Shown: positions 1 through 10,600 of the stretch, piece by piece | Position numbering within the stretch: the first letter of the stretch is position 1 | Layout: each line of letters begins with the position of its first letter | Source of the DNA: Caballeronia insecticola | Lineage (GTDB): Bacteria > Pseudomonadota > Gammaproteobacteria > Burkholderiales > Burkholderiaceae | Direction of reading: 5' to 3' | Length of the DNA stretch: 64,000 nucleotides | NCBI RefSeq assembly: GCF_000402035.1 | Contig: NC_021295.1 | Location: 186,001 to 250,000, forward strand | Program-made: the position numbers and the translations under genes | Notes under the pieces: model-generated | Databases searched by the model: none | Told to the model about the DNA's origin: nothing | The model's input: only the letters and a program-made list of their open reading frames with translations

Positions 1-658
1 GTCCGTGCGCGATCGGATTGATGAGCAGCCATCCCTGATACGGTTGAGGTACGGTCGAGAGCGAGACGAGCGTGCCCGAGATCAGATATAGCGGCATCAT
101 CATCATCTTCAGGATGTGCTCGGTTTCCGGAACCAACGCCATGAGAACCGACGTGACCAGTCCATAACCGACGCCGAACAACCACAACCCCAGAAGCGCG
201 GCGAGAACGATCAAAGGATCGTGCGGCAGTGCGTCGCGTCCGCACAGTGCAGCGACGCAAAGAAGAGCGACGGACACGATCATCATCAAGAAAGCCTCGA
301 GCGCGCCGCGCATGAGCGCCACGTCGAAGGGCTTGACTTGTCGATAAGCGAAGAGCGGCTGATTTGATTCAACGGCGTACATAACCTGAATACCCGTGCG
401 TCGATACATGAAGAACGCCAACATGCCGACGATGGTCCAGACAGCCGCATCGATGCCGGCAATGGTCCGCACGCGAATCACCGTATAGACGAAGGTGATG
501 AAGCCGATGTGCATGGCCGGTTCCATCAGCAGCCAGAACCACGCTGCCCGCATGTCGAACAATCGGTCCAGGGCTTCCCGCAAGAAAAGGGCGCGCCAGA
601 CGTCGAAGGTGACCGCGTACGGACTCCGCGACCTGGAACGTATTTCTAAAGACGTCAT
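1..658 (-). CDS. ABC-2 type polysaccharide export permease (KpsM/BexB/CtrC-like), C-terminus beyond window
   Basis: The minus frame opens with ATG at 658 (MTSLEIRSRSR) and runs without a stop to the window edge, about 219 residues. The protein has a cytoplasmic start, then hydrophobic segments typical of ABC-2 permeases (around residues 35-55, 63-80, 105-125, 140-160 and 175-195), with the motifs RTGIQVMYAVESNQPLFAYR and KPFDVALMRGALEAF in the first cytoplasmic part. This is the pattern of capsule export permeases, which form the inner-membrane channel for lipid-linked polysaccharide with a KpsT-like ATPase. The ATPase should lie to the left of the window. The Wza/KpsD-like gene just upstream (814-2001, same strand) supports this role. 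Family assignment is firm. The capsule type is inferred. Confidence 0.85.
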   Translation of the reverse strand, partial: MTSLEIRSRSRSPYAVTFDVWRALFLREALDRLFDMRAAWFWLLMEPAMHIGFITFVYTVIRVRTIAGIDAAVWTIVGMLAFFMYRRTGIQVMYAVESNQPLFAYRQVKPFDVALMRGALEAFLMMIVSVALLCVAALCGRDALPHDPLIVLAALLGLWLFGVGYGLVTSVLMALVPETEHILKMMMMPLYLISGTLVSLSTVPQPYQGWLLINPIAHG

Positions 659-813
659 CTGAACTTCAAAGTGTCTGAAAACGAATGAAGGAAACCCGCC
701 GAAGACGAGGGCCGCCGAGACAAGCCGGGCGATCGAACATGCGCGACTGGAGATGCCACCTCAGCCAGCGAGGCAGCCATGTATGCTCGACGACCCGAGA
801 ATCTTGTCGCTGG

Positions 814-2001
814 TTAGTCGAGCGCCTTGTTCAACGTTACGCTCGGTGCTGCAACCGAGATGACCAGTCTCAAGAACTTGTTGAACTCGGCCTCGGGCGA
901 ATTCGCGACGTAGATAACGTCGCGATCCTGAATCGCGAAATTTTGAGTAACGAAGAAAGAAGAAGGATCGCGCAGATCGACTTGATAGACGACCGGGACC
1001 GTGCCTTTCGCTACCTGGCCGTCAACCAGTCCGGCTTTCTCAAAGCGGAAGATGAACACGCCTCGCGCGTCGGCGCGATTGTCGATCAACCCTCCGGCGC
1101 GTGCTAATGCCTGCGCCAGCGAAATTCCCTGTGCTTCGAGCGGCATTTCGTCGTTCTTGCCCGTTGCCCCGAGCACGGAGAAACTCTCGGGCTGGAACAA
1201 GGCTGTCACAACATCGCCCGGTTCGAGTCGAACGTTCTGCCGCGGATCGCGAATGACCGAACCAAGCGCCATGGTCGACGTGACCTTTCCGCGCGTCAGT
1301 TGAACAGCAACGCGGCTGACCGCTTCTTTCACACCGCCTCCGGCCGCGATTGCATCGAGAAGGCGTTCGCCCTTCGGCGTCAACGGCAGTTGCAGACTAT
1401 TGGTCACTTCTCCAACCACGGTCACGCTGGCGCTGTTGTTCTTGACAACCTGGACCATAACCTGGGGATTATTGGCCTTGCCTTTCAGGCGCTGCGTGAT
1501 ATCCGCCTCGATCTCCTGAGTGTCGCGCCCTTCCACGGTTATGCGCCCCGCAAAAGGCATCGTGATCGTTCCGGCGGCGGAAACCATTTGCTGAGGAAAC
1601 GTGACAGCCGTGGAGACACCCGCCGTGGCAGGCTTGGTCGGGTCCAGCATGCCCGAGCCGAACAGCATGGCCGGCGGCGACTCCCAAACCGAAACATCGA
1701 GCACGTCGCCCGGACCGATTACATAGTGATTCGCCGCGTTGCCGGCAAATACATCCGAGAACCGGCCCAAGGTTTTTCCAGCGGCCAGTTTCCTGGTCAG
1801 CGTGTCATTGACGTCGATTAGCTGGATGCCCTGGATTCGGCTTTCCTTCGGCAATTCCATGACTTGCTCGCGGCTGGCGCCACTGGAAGAAATCCAGCCC
1901 GGCATGGTTCCGCAGCCAGTCAAAGCCAGGCACAACGCGGCAATCCTCGAATAGCCGCCCAGCTTCGACACATGCTTTTCCACTTTCATTTGAACTTGCA
2001 T
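814..2001 (-). CDS. Polysaccharide export outer-membrane lipoprotein (Wza/KpsD/CtrA family)
   Basis: This 395-residue protein would form or gate the outer-membrane and periplasmic channel for capsule export. A short N-terminus and hydrophobic stretch end in a lipobox (LALTGC, Cys30), so it is a predicted lipoprotein. A Poly_export domain starts near residue 85 (YVIGPGDVLDVSVWE). Two SLBB-type repeats follow, near residues 190-225 (VVGEVTNSLQLPL) and 275-305 (FSVLGATGKNDEMPLE). The C-terminal segment VISVAAPSVTL may be the outer-membrane anchor. A second in-frame ATG at 1989 (MKVEKH) would also leave a complete signal peptide, and neither start has a strong Shine-Dalgarno sequence. The gene is transcribed toward the ABC permease, 155 bases away. 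Confidence 0.9.
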   Translation of the reverse strand: MQVQMKVEKHVSKLGGYSRIAALCLALTGCGTMPGWISSSGASREQVMELPKESRIQGIQLIDVNDTLTRKLAAGKTLGRFSDVFAGNAANHYVIGPGDVLDVSVWESPPAMLFGSGMLDPTKPATAGVSTAVTFPQQMVSAAGTITMPFAGRITVEGRDTQEIEADITQRLKGKANNPQVMVQVVKNNSASVTVVGEVTNSLQLPLTPKGERLLDAIAAGGGVKEAVSRVAVQLTRGKVTSTMALGSVIRDPRQNVRLEPGDVVTALFQPESFSVLGATGKNDEMPLEAQGISLAQALARAGGLIDNRADARGVFIFRFEKAGLVDGQVAKGTVPVVYQVDLRDPSSFFVTQNFAIQDRDVIYVANSPEAEFNKFLRLVISVAAPSVTLNKALD

Positions 2002-2370
2002 CTGCTAACAAAGGCGTCGCTTGCGACTGCCTCTTTCGATCATCCACTGACATAACATGCTGCTATCGCCAGGCCCCAATACTCTTTCACCAAGCGTTCG
2101 TACTCGCCGCGCACACAATCGGCGCAGCGCGAATCGGTCGGTATTACCCACTTGATATCACACAAATTTAATCAAAAATTATCTCATGGAATGAGGCATT
2201 TTGACCTGTTCTATCTCCAATAGAGATCCTTATTACCCGTTGTTTTTACATCATCTAAAATGATGTTTCGACTCTTGACGGGTTCTGCCTATCCTCGATT
2301 GACGAAGGTCTCCGTGGATAACCTGAAAGGCCGTGGTTAGCCACACCAGAGTCTTATCCTGCTCATGCCT
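2002..2370. promoter_or_regulatory. Intergenic region upstream of the Wza-like gene, AT-rich, with a small inverted repeat
   Basis: No gene is seen here. The stretch is clearly richer in A+T than its neighbours, as expected for the promoter of the Wza-like gene. It contains a perfect inverted repeat, ACATCAT-CTAAA-ATGATGT, at 2248-2266, which could be an operator or a small hairpin. No JUMPstart/ops element (GGCGGTAG) was seen on either strand. Confidence 0.35.
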
Positions 2371-3696
2371 TTACGGCAGCCCAGCCACTTTCTTCAGTAC
2401 GGCGATGCTGCGGCTAACCTGCTCCGCCTCATGCGTCGAGCAAATAAAAAACCGCAACCGTGCCGCCTTCTCCTCCACCGCCGGATAAAAAATCGGCTGC
2501 ACGTTGATCTCTTCTTCGAACAAAGCATTTGCCCACTGCGCGGCCTTGAGCGAACTTCCCGTAATCACCGGCACCACGGCATAACCCGCACTGGTTCCGG
2601 TATCGAGCCCGGCCGCCCGCGCCTCGCTCAGGAATTGCTTCCCGCGTGCCTGCAATCGCGCCACCCGCGCCGGTTGCGCGATCAGACATTCGAGCGCCGC
2701 GAGCGAAGCCTCGGCAAGCGCCGGCGCAAGCCCCACGCTATACAAGAACCCGGGCGCAAGGTTTCTCAACATATCGGCAAGCGGCTGGCACCCGGCGATG
2801 AATCCGCCGCACCCCGCGAGCGTCTTGCTCAGCGTGCCCATCCACAGATCGACTCGTTCCGAGGCCACGCCGCAATGCTCGCGAATGCCTCTGCCCGTCG
2901 CGCCCAGCACGCCGAGCGAATGCGCCTCGTCGACTAGCAGGAACGCCCCGTGCCGTTCCTTCACTTCGCAGAAGCGCTGCAGATCGGGAAGATCTCCGTC
3001 CATGCTGTAGAGACCTTCGATCGCTACCAGCACGTTGCGATACTCGCGGCGAACGCGCGCAAGAAGCTCGTCGAGCGCCTGCCAGTCGTTATGCGCAAAG
3101 CTCAGGCGCTTCGCGCCGCTGAGCTGCGCGCCCTGCACGATGCTGTTGTGCGCGAGCGCGTCGTGCACGATCAGATCGCCCGGTCCGAACAGCGAGCCGA
3201 TCACAGTCACATTCGTCGCATGCCCGCTCACGAACGCCACGCAGTCATCGGTTTCATAGAACGAGGCGAGCGCTCGTTCGAGTTCGCGATGCACCGGCCG
3301 TTCGCCCGCGACAATGCGGCTCGCCGAAGCCGACGTGCCATAACGGTCGATCGCCGCTTTTGCGCGCGCGGCGATCGTCGGATCGCCAGCCAGTCCCAGA
3401 TAACTGTAGTTGGCGAAGTTCACATACTCGCGACCGCCAATCCGCGTCGTCGCACCCGCGACACCGTCATGCACGCGAAAGAACGGCGACTCGACCCGCA
3501 AGGTCTCGCCCATCTCGCGCATCAGCTTGACCTGCTGGAATTGCGGCATCGCTTCGAAGCGGCTGCGCGCTGACAAGGCCTGCACAGCCTGACCGTCGGG
3601 CACGCCCGGCGCCGCGGCCGCATCGGTTGCGCGCTCCAGTTGCCGCTTCAGTGCCTTGGCTGCCAGCTGCTGGCGTAGTGTTTCTCCGAGTCCCAT
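2371..3696 (-). CDS. wcbT: PLP-dependent alpha-oxoamine synthase (AONS/serine palmitoyltransferase/KBL family), WcbT-like
   Basis: Enzymes of this family condense an amino acid with an acyl thioester, losing CO2, to give a 2-amino-ketone. The 441-residue protein has the fold-type I signature: a glycine-rich start (NFANYSYLGLAGDP), VDEAHSLGVLG containing the PLP-ring Asp and the following His, and the Schiff-base lysine in GTLSKTLAGCGG (Lys291). About 45 extra N-terminal residues distinguish it from biotin-pathway BioF (usually near 390). It is last in a minus-strand operon, 38 bases after the LpxC-like gene, so the acyl donor is plausibly the ACP-bound product of the PKS two genes upstream. 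No biotin genes lie nearby, which argues against BioF. The wcbT name rests on remembered gene order in B. pseudomallei. The amino-acid substrate cannot be read from sequence. Confidence 0.88.
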   Translation of the reverse strand: MGLGETLRQQLAAKALKRQLERATDAAAAPGVPDGQAVQALSARSRFEAMPQFQQVKLMREMGETLRVESPFFRVHDGVAGATTRIGGREYVNFANYSYLGLAGDPTIAARAKAAIDRYGTSASASRIVAGERPVHRELERALASFYETDDCVAFVSGHATNVTVIGSLFGPGDLIVHDALAHNSIVQGAQLSGAKRLSFAHNDWQALDELLARVRREYRNVLVAIEGLYSMDGDLPDLQRFCEVKERHGAFLLVDEAHSLGVLGATGRGIREHCGVASERVDLWMGTLSKTLAGCGGFIAGCQPLADMLRNLAPGFLYSVGLAPALAEASLAALECLIAQPARVARLQARGKQFLSEARAAGLDTGTSAGYAVVPVITGSSLKAAQWANALFEEEINVQPIFYPAVEEKAARLRFFICSTHEAEQVSRSIAVLKKVAGLP

Positions 3697-3734
3697 GTAA
3701 TCCGATCTGACCTGTTAATTCGGCTCGTCGCGCG

Positions 3735-4688
3735 TCACGCGTCCGCTTCGACCCATTCGTATGCGCCTTGCGTGCCGAGCAGCGCCGCGAGCAGCCGGTA
3801 ATTCATTTCATGCGTCGGTCGCCGCGCCGTCACATGCGCGAGCAGCGGCGCGCCGGCGAGCGCGAGATCGCCGACCAGGTCGAGCACGCGATGACGCACG
3901 AACTCGTCCGGTTGACGCAAGCCACCAATGACCCGCTTGCCGACGATCGACGCGGTGCACGAGGTCCGTGCACCGCGCAGGATCGGCACGCCGCGCAGAT
4001 AACCCACGACGATCGCGGGCACGGCCCACTTGATCTGTCCATACGAGCGCGACGAGGCGATCTCTTCAGCGAAGCTGCGCGGCGTGAGCCGGCCATGCCA
4101 TTCCATGTCGCCGAAGCCCTTCAGATCGTTGTTATGTACGCTGAGTGCGTAGTCGTCCGCGGGTTCGACGCGCATTTCACGGCGCGCGGCACCCTCGCTG
4201 TCCGCGACGCTCACTGCCTGAAGCACGCGCAGGAAACGCTTTTTCTGCGGCAGTGCGGTACGTCCGCACGGCAGAATCGCATCGATCCAGGGTTGCGCAC
4301 TGCCATCGAGAATCGGCACTTCTTCGGCATCCAGTTCGACGACCGCATGATCGATTTCGCAAGCCAGCAGCGAGGCAAGCAGATGCTCGGTCGTGCGTAC
4401 GCCGACGCCCTCGTTCGCGTGCAGCATCGTGCACAGCGGCTGGCTCCGGCGCAGCGCCGGATCGGCCGGGACCGTACCGAGCACTTGTCCCTTGCGCGTG
4501 CGGCGAAACACGATGCCATGCCGTTCGCCCGAACTCGTCGTGGCGGCGGCCGGCAGAATACGCACGTTCACGTGCTGCCCCGTATGCAAGCCATGCCCCG
4601 ACAGTTCGAGCGGCCGCGCCAGCGTGCCTTCGCTCGCGTGCCACCCTGCCGGCAACTTCACTCCGCGAACGCCGGTGTCGACTGACAT
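3735..4688 (-). CDS. LpxC-like UDP-3-O-acyl-N-acetylglucosamine deacetylase paralogue in the capsule operon
   Basis: LpxC is a zinc deacetylase acting on acylated UDP-GlcNAc. This 317-residue protein (start ATG 4688, MSVDTGVRGV) keeps the family landmarks: SGHGLHTG, TTEHLLASL (Glu101, His102), HRVLDLVGD (His266, Asp270, zinc ligands) and a late His293 in THEMNYRLL, equivalent to the catalytic His265 of E. coli. The usual Lys of HKxxDxxGD is Arg here. The open frame extends much further upstream, but that part is antisense-frame noise inside the PKS gene. The chosen start overlaps the end of the PKS gene by 31 bases, implying translational coupling. A housekeeping lpxC would sit beside ftsZ, so this copy is probably specialised for a capsule or lipid intermediate. 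In B. pseudomallei the same slot is, from memory, wcbS. Confidence 0.85.
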   Translation of the reverse strand: MSVDTGVRGVKLPAGWHASEGTLARPLELSGHGLHTGQHVNVRILPAAATTSSGERHGIVFRRTRKGQVLGTVPADPALRRSQPLCTMLHANEGVGVRTTEHLLASLLACEIDHAVVELDAEEVPILDGSAQPWIDAILPCGRTALPQKKRFLRVLQAVSVADSEGAARREMRVEPADDYALSVHNNDLKGFGDMEWHGRLTPRSFAEEIASSRSYGQIKWAVPAIVVGYLRGVPILRGARTSCTASIVGKRVIGGLRQPDEFVRHRVLDLVGDLALAGAPLLAHVTARRPTHEMNYRLLAALLGTQGAYEWVEADA

Positions 4689-7600
4689 GGCTCGTCTCCC
4701 TGTTGATCCTGATCGTTGTTGCACGTGTTGCGATCTCGTTCGAGCAGCGCGCGCGCCTGGTTCTCGTCGAGCGCGTGCCGCGCGGCAAGCGCCGCCACTT
4801 CGTGGTTCGATTCCTGTAAGCCACCGCTGGTGTCGTCGCTCTCGCCATCGAGCATGTCGACGATACGGACAGCGAGCGTATGCACGGTGGCGCCTTCGGC
4901 AATCGCCATGATCGACAGCTTCACGCCGAACGATTCCTCGACCGCCATGCCGAGCTCCATGCCCATCAGCGAGTCCATGCCGAGCTCCAGCACCGAGCGG
5001 TCGAGCGCGACGCGCTCCGGCGACATGTGCAGGATGCGTGCGATGTGACCGCGCAGCGCGGTCTCGATCAGCGCAACCGCATCGTCCCGCGGTGCCGCGC
5101 GCAGTTGTTCGAGCAGCGCGCCATCCTCGCTGGTGGGCTCGGATGCGCCGCCGGCTTGCAGCGCCATATAGCGGCGCGCCTGCGCCGCGGGCATGCCGCG
5201 CGCGATTGCGCCCCAGTCCAGACGCACCACGGCCTCGCCGGCCGCCCCGTTGGCGAGCACGCGTTCGAGCGCGGTCATCGCTTCGTCGGAGGTGATCGAC
5301 GCGCCGCCGATGCGCGCTTGCAAGGCTTCGCGCGTCGCGCTGTTGCGCGCGAGGAAGCCGACATCCTCGATTGGCCCCCACGCCATGAAGGCAGCGGGCA
5401 GCCCGCTCGCGCGGCGATGTTCGACGAGCGCTTCGAGGAAGGTGTTGGCCGCCACGTACGCGCCCTGACCGGGATTGCCGAGAGAGGTCGTCGCCGACGA
5501 ATACAGCAGGAAGAAATCGAGCGCGCAGCGTTGCGTCGCGCGATGCAGATTCCACGCACCGGCCACTTTCGGTTCGAGCACGGCGAGCATGCGCGCGTCG
5601 TCGATATTGCGCAGCAGGCCATCGTCGATGTGCATCGCCGAGTGCAGCACGCCCTTGAGCGGCGTGCCGCGCGCCTCGATGGCGCGGATCAGGCGATCGA
5701 GCGCGACCGCATCGGTCACGTCGCACGACACCACCGTTACGGTGACGTCATGCTCGTCGCGCCAGCGTTCGAGCTCTTGTCGCCTGGCGGCGTCGAGCGC
5801 GCCGCCACGGCTCGCCAGCGTCAGATGCCGCGCACCGCGCGCGATCATCCAGCGCGCGCTCGCATAACCGAGGCCGCCGGTACCGCCGACGATCAGATAC
5901 GCTGCCTGCGGATCGAGACCGACGACCGGCTGAGCGACGCCGCGCGTCGGTGCGGGCGTACCCGATGCATAGGTGACGAGCACCTTGCCGATCTGGCGCG
6001 CCTGCTGCATGTAACGGAACGCCTCTTCCGCGCGCGCGGCGGGGAACGCGCGATACGGCAGCGGATGCAGCACGCCGTTCACGAAAAGCGTCATCACCTC
6101 TTCGAAGAGGCGCGTGGTGAGTTCCGGCAGCACGCCCATCAACTGGTCGGCGTCGATGCCGAAATAACTGATGTTGTTGCGGAACGGTCGCAGGCCGATA
6201 TGGCTGTTCTCGTAGAAGTCGCGCTTGCCGAGTTCGAGGAAACGGCCGAACGGACGCAGCGTGTCGATGCCGCGCACCATCGCTTCCCCCGCGAGCGAGT
6301 TGAGTACGATGTCGACGCCCGCGCCGTTCGTACAGGCACGCACATCGTCGGCGAAGGCCAGACTGCGCGAGTCGAACACGCGATCGGCGCCGAGCAGACG
6401 CACGAACTCGCGCTTCTCGTCCGCGCCCGCGGTAGCGAACACTTCCGCGCCGAGATGACGGGCGATCTGGATCGCCGCAATGCCAACGCCACCCGCGCCG
6501 CCGTGCACGAGCACACGCTCGCCGCGCCGCAGCCGGGCTAGTTCGCACAACGCGTAATACGCGGTGAAGAACGTAGTGGGGATCGTGGCGGCCGCCTCGA
6601 AGGACATGGCCTCGGGTTTGCGCGCGATCGCACCCGTACGGGTGACGACGCGCGTCGCGAAGGAAGCCGGCGCGAATCCGAGCACCGCATCGCCGGGTGC
6701 CCAGCCCTTGACGCCCGCGCCGACGCGCACGATACGCCCCGAGAGTTCCATGCCGATGGTCGCGCCGGCGAAGCCGGTCTCGACCGCTTCGTCGGAAAGC
6801 AGGCCCATCGCATACATGACGTCGCGGAAGTTCAGACCGGTCGCCATCGGCGCGATCTCGACTTCGTCGGCGTTCAGTTCGAGCGCGGGCAAGGCGAACC
6901 ATTCGAGGTTGCGCAATGAGCCGGGCATATCGAATGCCAGCACGGCAGGTACGCGATCCGCCGTCGATGCGTCGCGCGCCTGCCGCTCGGCGCTCTGCGC
7001 CGGCAACATGCGCGGCACATGGCGGCCTTGCGTGGTGAGCAGCACTTCTTCCTCGACGTCGGCCGACAAGAGCTCGCGCGCCAGTTGCACGATGGCTTCG
7101 TCTTCCGCGCATGCGACGTCGACGAGTTGCAGCGCAAGCGTGGGATATTCATTCGCCATGACGCGGCCGAGTCCCCACAGGCTCGCCTGATCGGGTTGCG
7201 TCACAGCGCCTGCGCCTCGACCGAACGGCGCTCCGCCGCGCGTCACCACACGCAGACGGGTCCGGGCCGATATACCGGCTGCATCGAGTGCCCGTACGAG
7301 TGCGGCGAGTGCTAGCGCGCCATCCTGTTGCGCACACATGACGTCGGCGCCGCTGGCGTCGTCGAGCGATACGCGCGGTGCGATGAACACGATCTGCGCT
7401 TCCGGCCTCGTTGCTTCGAGCCGTGCAGCCGCTTCGTTCATGCGCGTCTGTTCTACATTGCGGCCACGATGCGCGAGTTCCCCGGCGAGCGCGGAGCCGA
7501 ATGCATCATCGTCGGCCTGCACGATCAGCCAGGGCCGGGCATCGACCGAAGCGGATTGCGCTTGCTGTGTAGACATGGGCTTGCGTGCGACCAAGAAGGT

Positions 7601-10600
7601 CGGCGCGCCTTCGAGATCGAGGCCCTGCTCCGTATGACGCGTAATGTCCCGCAGGCCCGCGCGCTCGCAGAGCGAATGCAGCGCGGCCGGCGCGAGCGCA
7701 CCATAGGCTTGCGTGCCGAGTTCCTGCCCCGCCGCGCCGAATACAATGTCGGTGAAACGGCTGCGGCGCGCATCGGCGAGCACGAGCATGCCGCCCGGCG
7801 CGAGGTGCTCGACGATCGCGTGCAAGACTGTCAGCGGATCGGCCTGTTCGCCGATCATGCGGTTGACGACGATCACGTCGAACGGCACGGTGTCGCGGCA
7901 ATGGCCGAACAAGGCTTCGTTTTCGCCGAGCTGGAGCGTTTGCACGTGGTCGCGCGCTTCCGCATCGAGTGCGGCGAGTTGCTGATGCGTGCCCGCGAGC
8001 ACGTGCTCGCACTGCGGCTGCGGCACGCCGATATCGAGCGGCTGCAGCACTTCCCCAAGCGTCGCGCCGATTTCCAGCACACGCAGGCGGCGAGACTTCG
8101 GCCATGCCGCAAGCGCTTCTTTGGCACAGGCCGCGAGCATGGCGCGGGCATGCGACCACGTCGGCGAGGCATCGAAGAACTGCTCGGCCAGGCTGCGCCC
8201 CGTCGGAGAAAGCAAGGCGGGAGCCGCGCTGCCGGACGCTTCGCCGCGCAGCACGCGCGGCAACGCTGCACCGACGTGCGCCAGCAGCGTCAGCTCGGCC
8301 ACATGCGCCGGCGAATCCGCCAGCACATCGCGCCACAGCGCATCGAGTGCGGGCATCGCGGCACACGCCGCATCGTCGCGCACCAGACGCTTGCCCTCGA
8401 AACGGGCGAAGCCGTCTTCCACGACGATCTGCGCAAGACGGGCGAGCAAGCTCGCATTGGCCGATGCCGGCAGCGCGGGCTGCGCGAATACGCCGATCGC
8501 ATCCAGCGCGTTCAGCGCATACAGGCCCGCGAGTACATCGAGCAGCGGCAAGGTTTCGGTCAGATGCCGCGTGCGCTGGCCGTTGTCCCCCAACGAGGCG
8601 AGACGTCCGCTCGCGCGTTCCACGAGTGCAGGCGGCGCGGGCAATGCGGCAGCCGTGAAGTGATCGGGCAAGGGACGCGCTTCGAGCGCGTAGGCAAAGC
8701 GCGCGGGTGCGGCATGGCGTCGGCCCGTCAGGTCGACGCGGCGGAAACGGCACGCCGACAGACGCGCGACGATGGCGTTATCGGCGTCGAGGAAGTCGAA
8801 TGAAGCGACGATCGAATGCGGACTGCGGCGCTGCACGCGCACCAGCACGCGGCGCACCGAGTCGCCGCGCAGAAAATCGACACGGCCGATCTGCACCGGC
8901 ACGAATGCGGCGCGCGCGTCGCTCGCCTCGGCGCCGGCCTGGCCGAGTACGGCAAAGAGCGGATGAAAACCGCTGTCAATCAGCGCGGGATGCAGCAGCC
9001 AGCCGTTTAGCGCCTGCGATCCACCGAGCGCCTGCGGTGCTTCGAAGTCGCCGAGGGCATCGTCGCCTTGCACCCGAACCTGACGCACCCAGCGGAAGCT
9101 CGGGCCATAGTTCAAGCCGATGGCAGACGCGCTTGCGTAAAGCGCCTCGCCGCGCATCGCGGGACTCGCTTCGAGACGTGCAAGCACGGCCGGGTCGGCC
9201 ATGCCCTGCGCGCCGAGCGTGCTGCCGCTTTCGAGCAGGCGGCCTGTCACGTTCAGATTCCACGGCCCGTCGCTCATGCGCTCGCGGGTCTCGATCGTAA
9301 ACGATGCCGTGCGCGCATCGATCACGAAGCGGAACAACTTCGCGTGCTGCGGCTGGAACACGACCGGCAGGCGAATCTCGAGGTTTTCGAGCGAGACAGC
9401 CGAGGTGCCGAAAAACACCCGCGCCGCAGCCTGCGCCATTTCCACATAACCCGCGCCCGGGAATGCCACGCCGCCATCGACGACGTGATCGGCGAGCATC
9501 GGCACGCCTTGCGGATCGAGCTGGTTTTCCCACGCGAACGCGTGCTCGTGCAAACGATAGCCGAGCAACGGATGATCGATGCGGCGATTCACGAGGTCGT
9601 AGCCCTCGATGGTCGCCTTCTGCCAATGGCGCTCACGCTGCCACGGATAGGTCGGAAGCATCGTGCCGCAGCCCTTCTGCGGCACCGGCACAAATCGGTC
9701 GAGATCGACGCGCGCACCGTGCGCGACCGCCAGCAGCGTCGAATGCGCGAGCATCTGCGCGCTGTCGTGATGGCGCTTGAGCGTCGGCACGACTGCGCCG
9801 GCGATCTTCAGAGCGGCCAGCGTCTGCTTGACGTAGTGACGCAGGATCGAATGCGGCGCGATTTCGATGAAGGTCCGCACGCCCGCATCGGCGAGACTCT
9901 GGATCGCGGCGCCGAAACGCACCGGCTCGCGGATGTTGCGCCACCAGTAGTTCGCATCGAGCGCAACGCCGGCAAGCGTGTCGCCCGTGACCGTCGACAC
10001 GAAGGGCTTCGTGCCTTCGCGCGGCGTCAGGTCGGCGAGACCTTCTTGCACGACCGGTTCGATCGCGTCCATGTGTCCGCTATGGAACGCGTAGTCGAGG
10101 TCGAGCAGCTGGAAGAAGCTGCCGTTCGCATCGAGCGATGCACCGATCGCGACGAGCGCCTCGGGCGAGCCGGCGAGCGTGACGGCTTCGGGGCTGTTGA
10201 CGCCGGCCAGTTCGACGGACTCCGCCAGACCGAGGCGCTCGATCAACGCCCGCGCCTCGGGTTCGCCGATACCGGCCGCCGCCATCATGCCGGTGCCGCG
10301 CGTCAGACCCTGCGCGCTGCTGCGAATGCGGATCACGCGCACGGCTTCAGCCAGCGTCAGCGCGCCCGATGCCCATGCCGCCGCGATCTCGCCGACACTA
10401 TGACCGACGGTTGCATCGCAATCGATGCCGCGTGCTTCGAGCGCGCGCGTGATGCCAACCTGGATCGCGAAGAGCAGCGGTTGCGCGTTCTCCGTCGCCG
10501 CGAGCCAATCGGCGCTTGCACCGGCGCGCAGCAGGTCGACGAGCGAGTCGCTGCCGTCGGCACGCCACAGCGCATCGACTTCGTCAAGCGCCGCACGGAA

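Noticed and set aside
2371-3696. BioF (8-amino-7-oxononanoate synthase) for biotin
   Set aside because: There are no bio genes nearby, the N-terminus is extended, and the gene sits in the PKS/LpxC-like operon, so another oxoamine product is more likely.
4689-5726. Upstream extension of the LpxC-like frame into a 663-residue protein
   Set aside because: The extension is antisense-frame-like Arg/Ala-rich noise within the PKS gene. The family homology begins at the ATG at 4688.
7328-8803. Long plus-strand open frames opposite the PKS gene (also 4880-6541, 9068-10933 and 11012-12433)
   Set aside because: They are antisense to PKS domains, rich in Arg/His/Ala and without homology. Long antisense frames are expected at this GC content.
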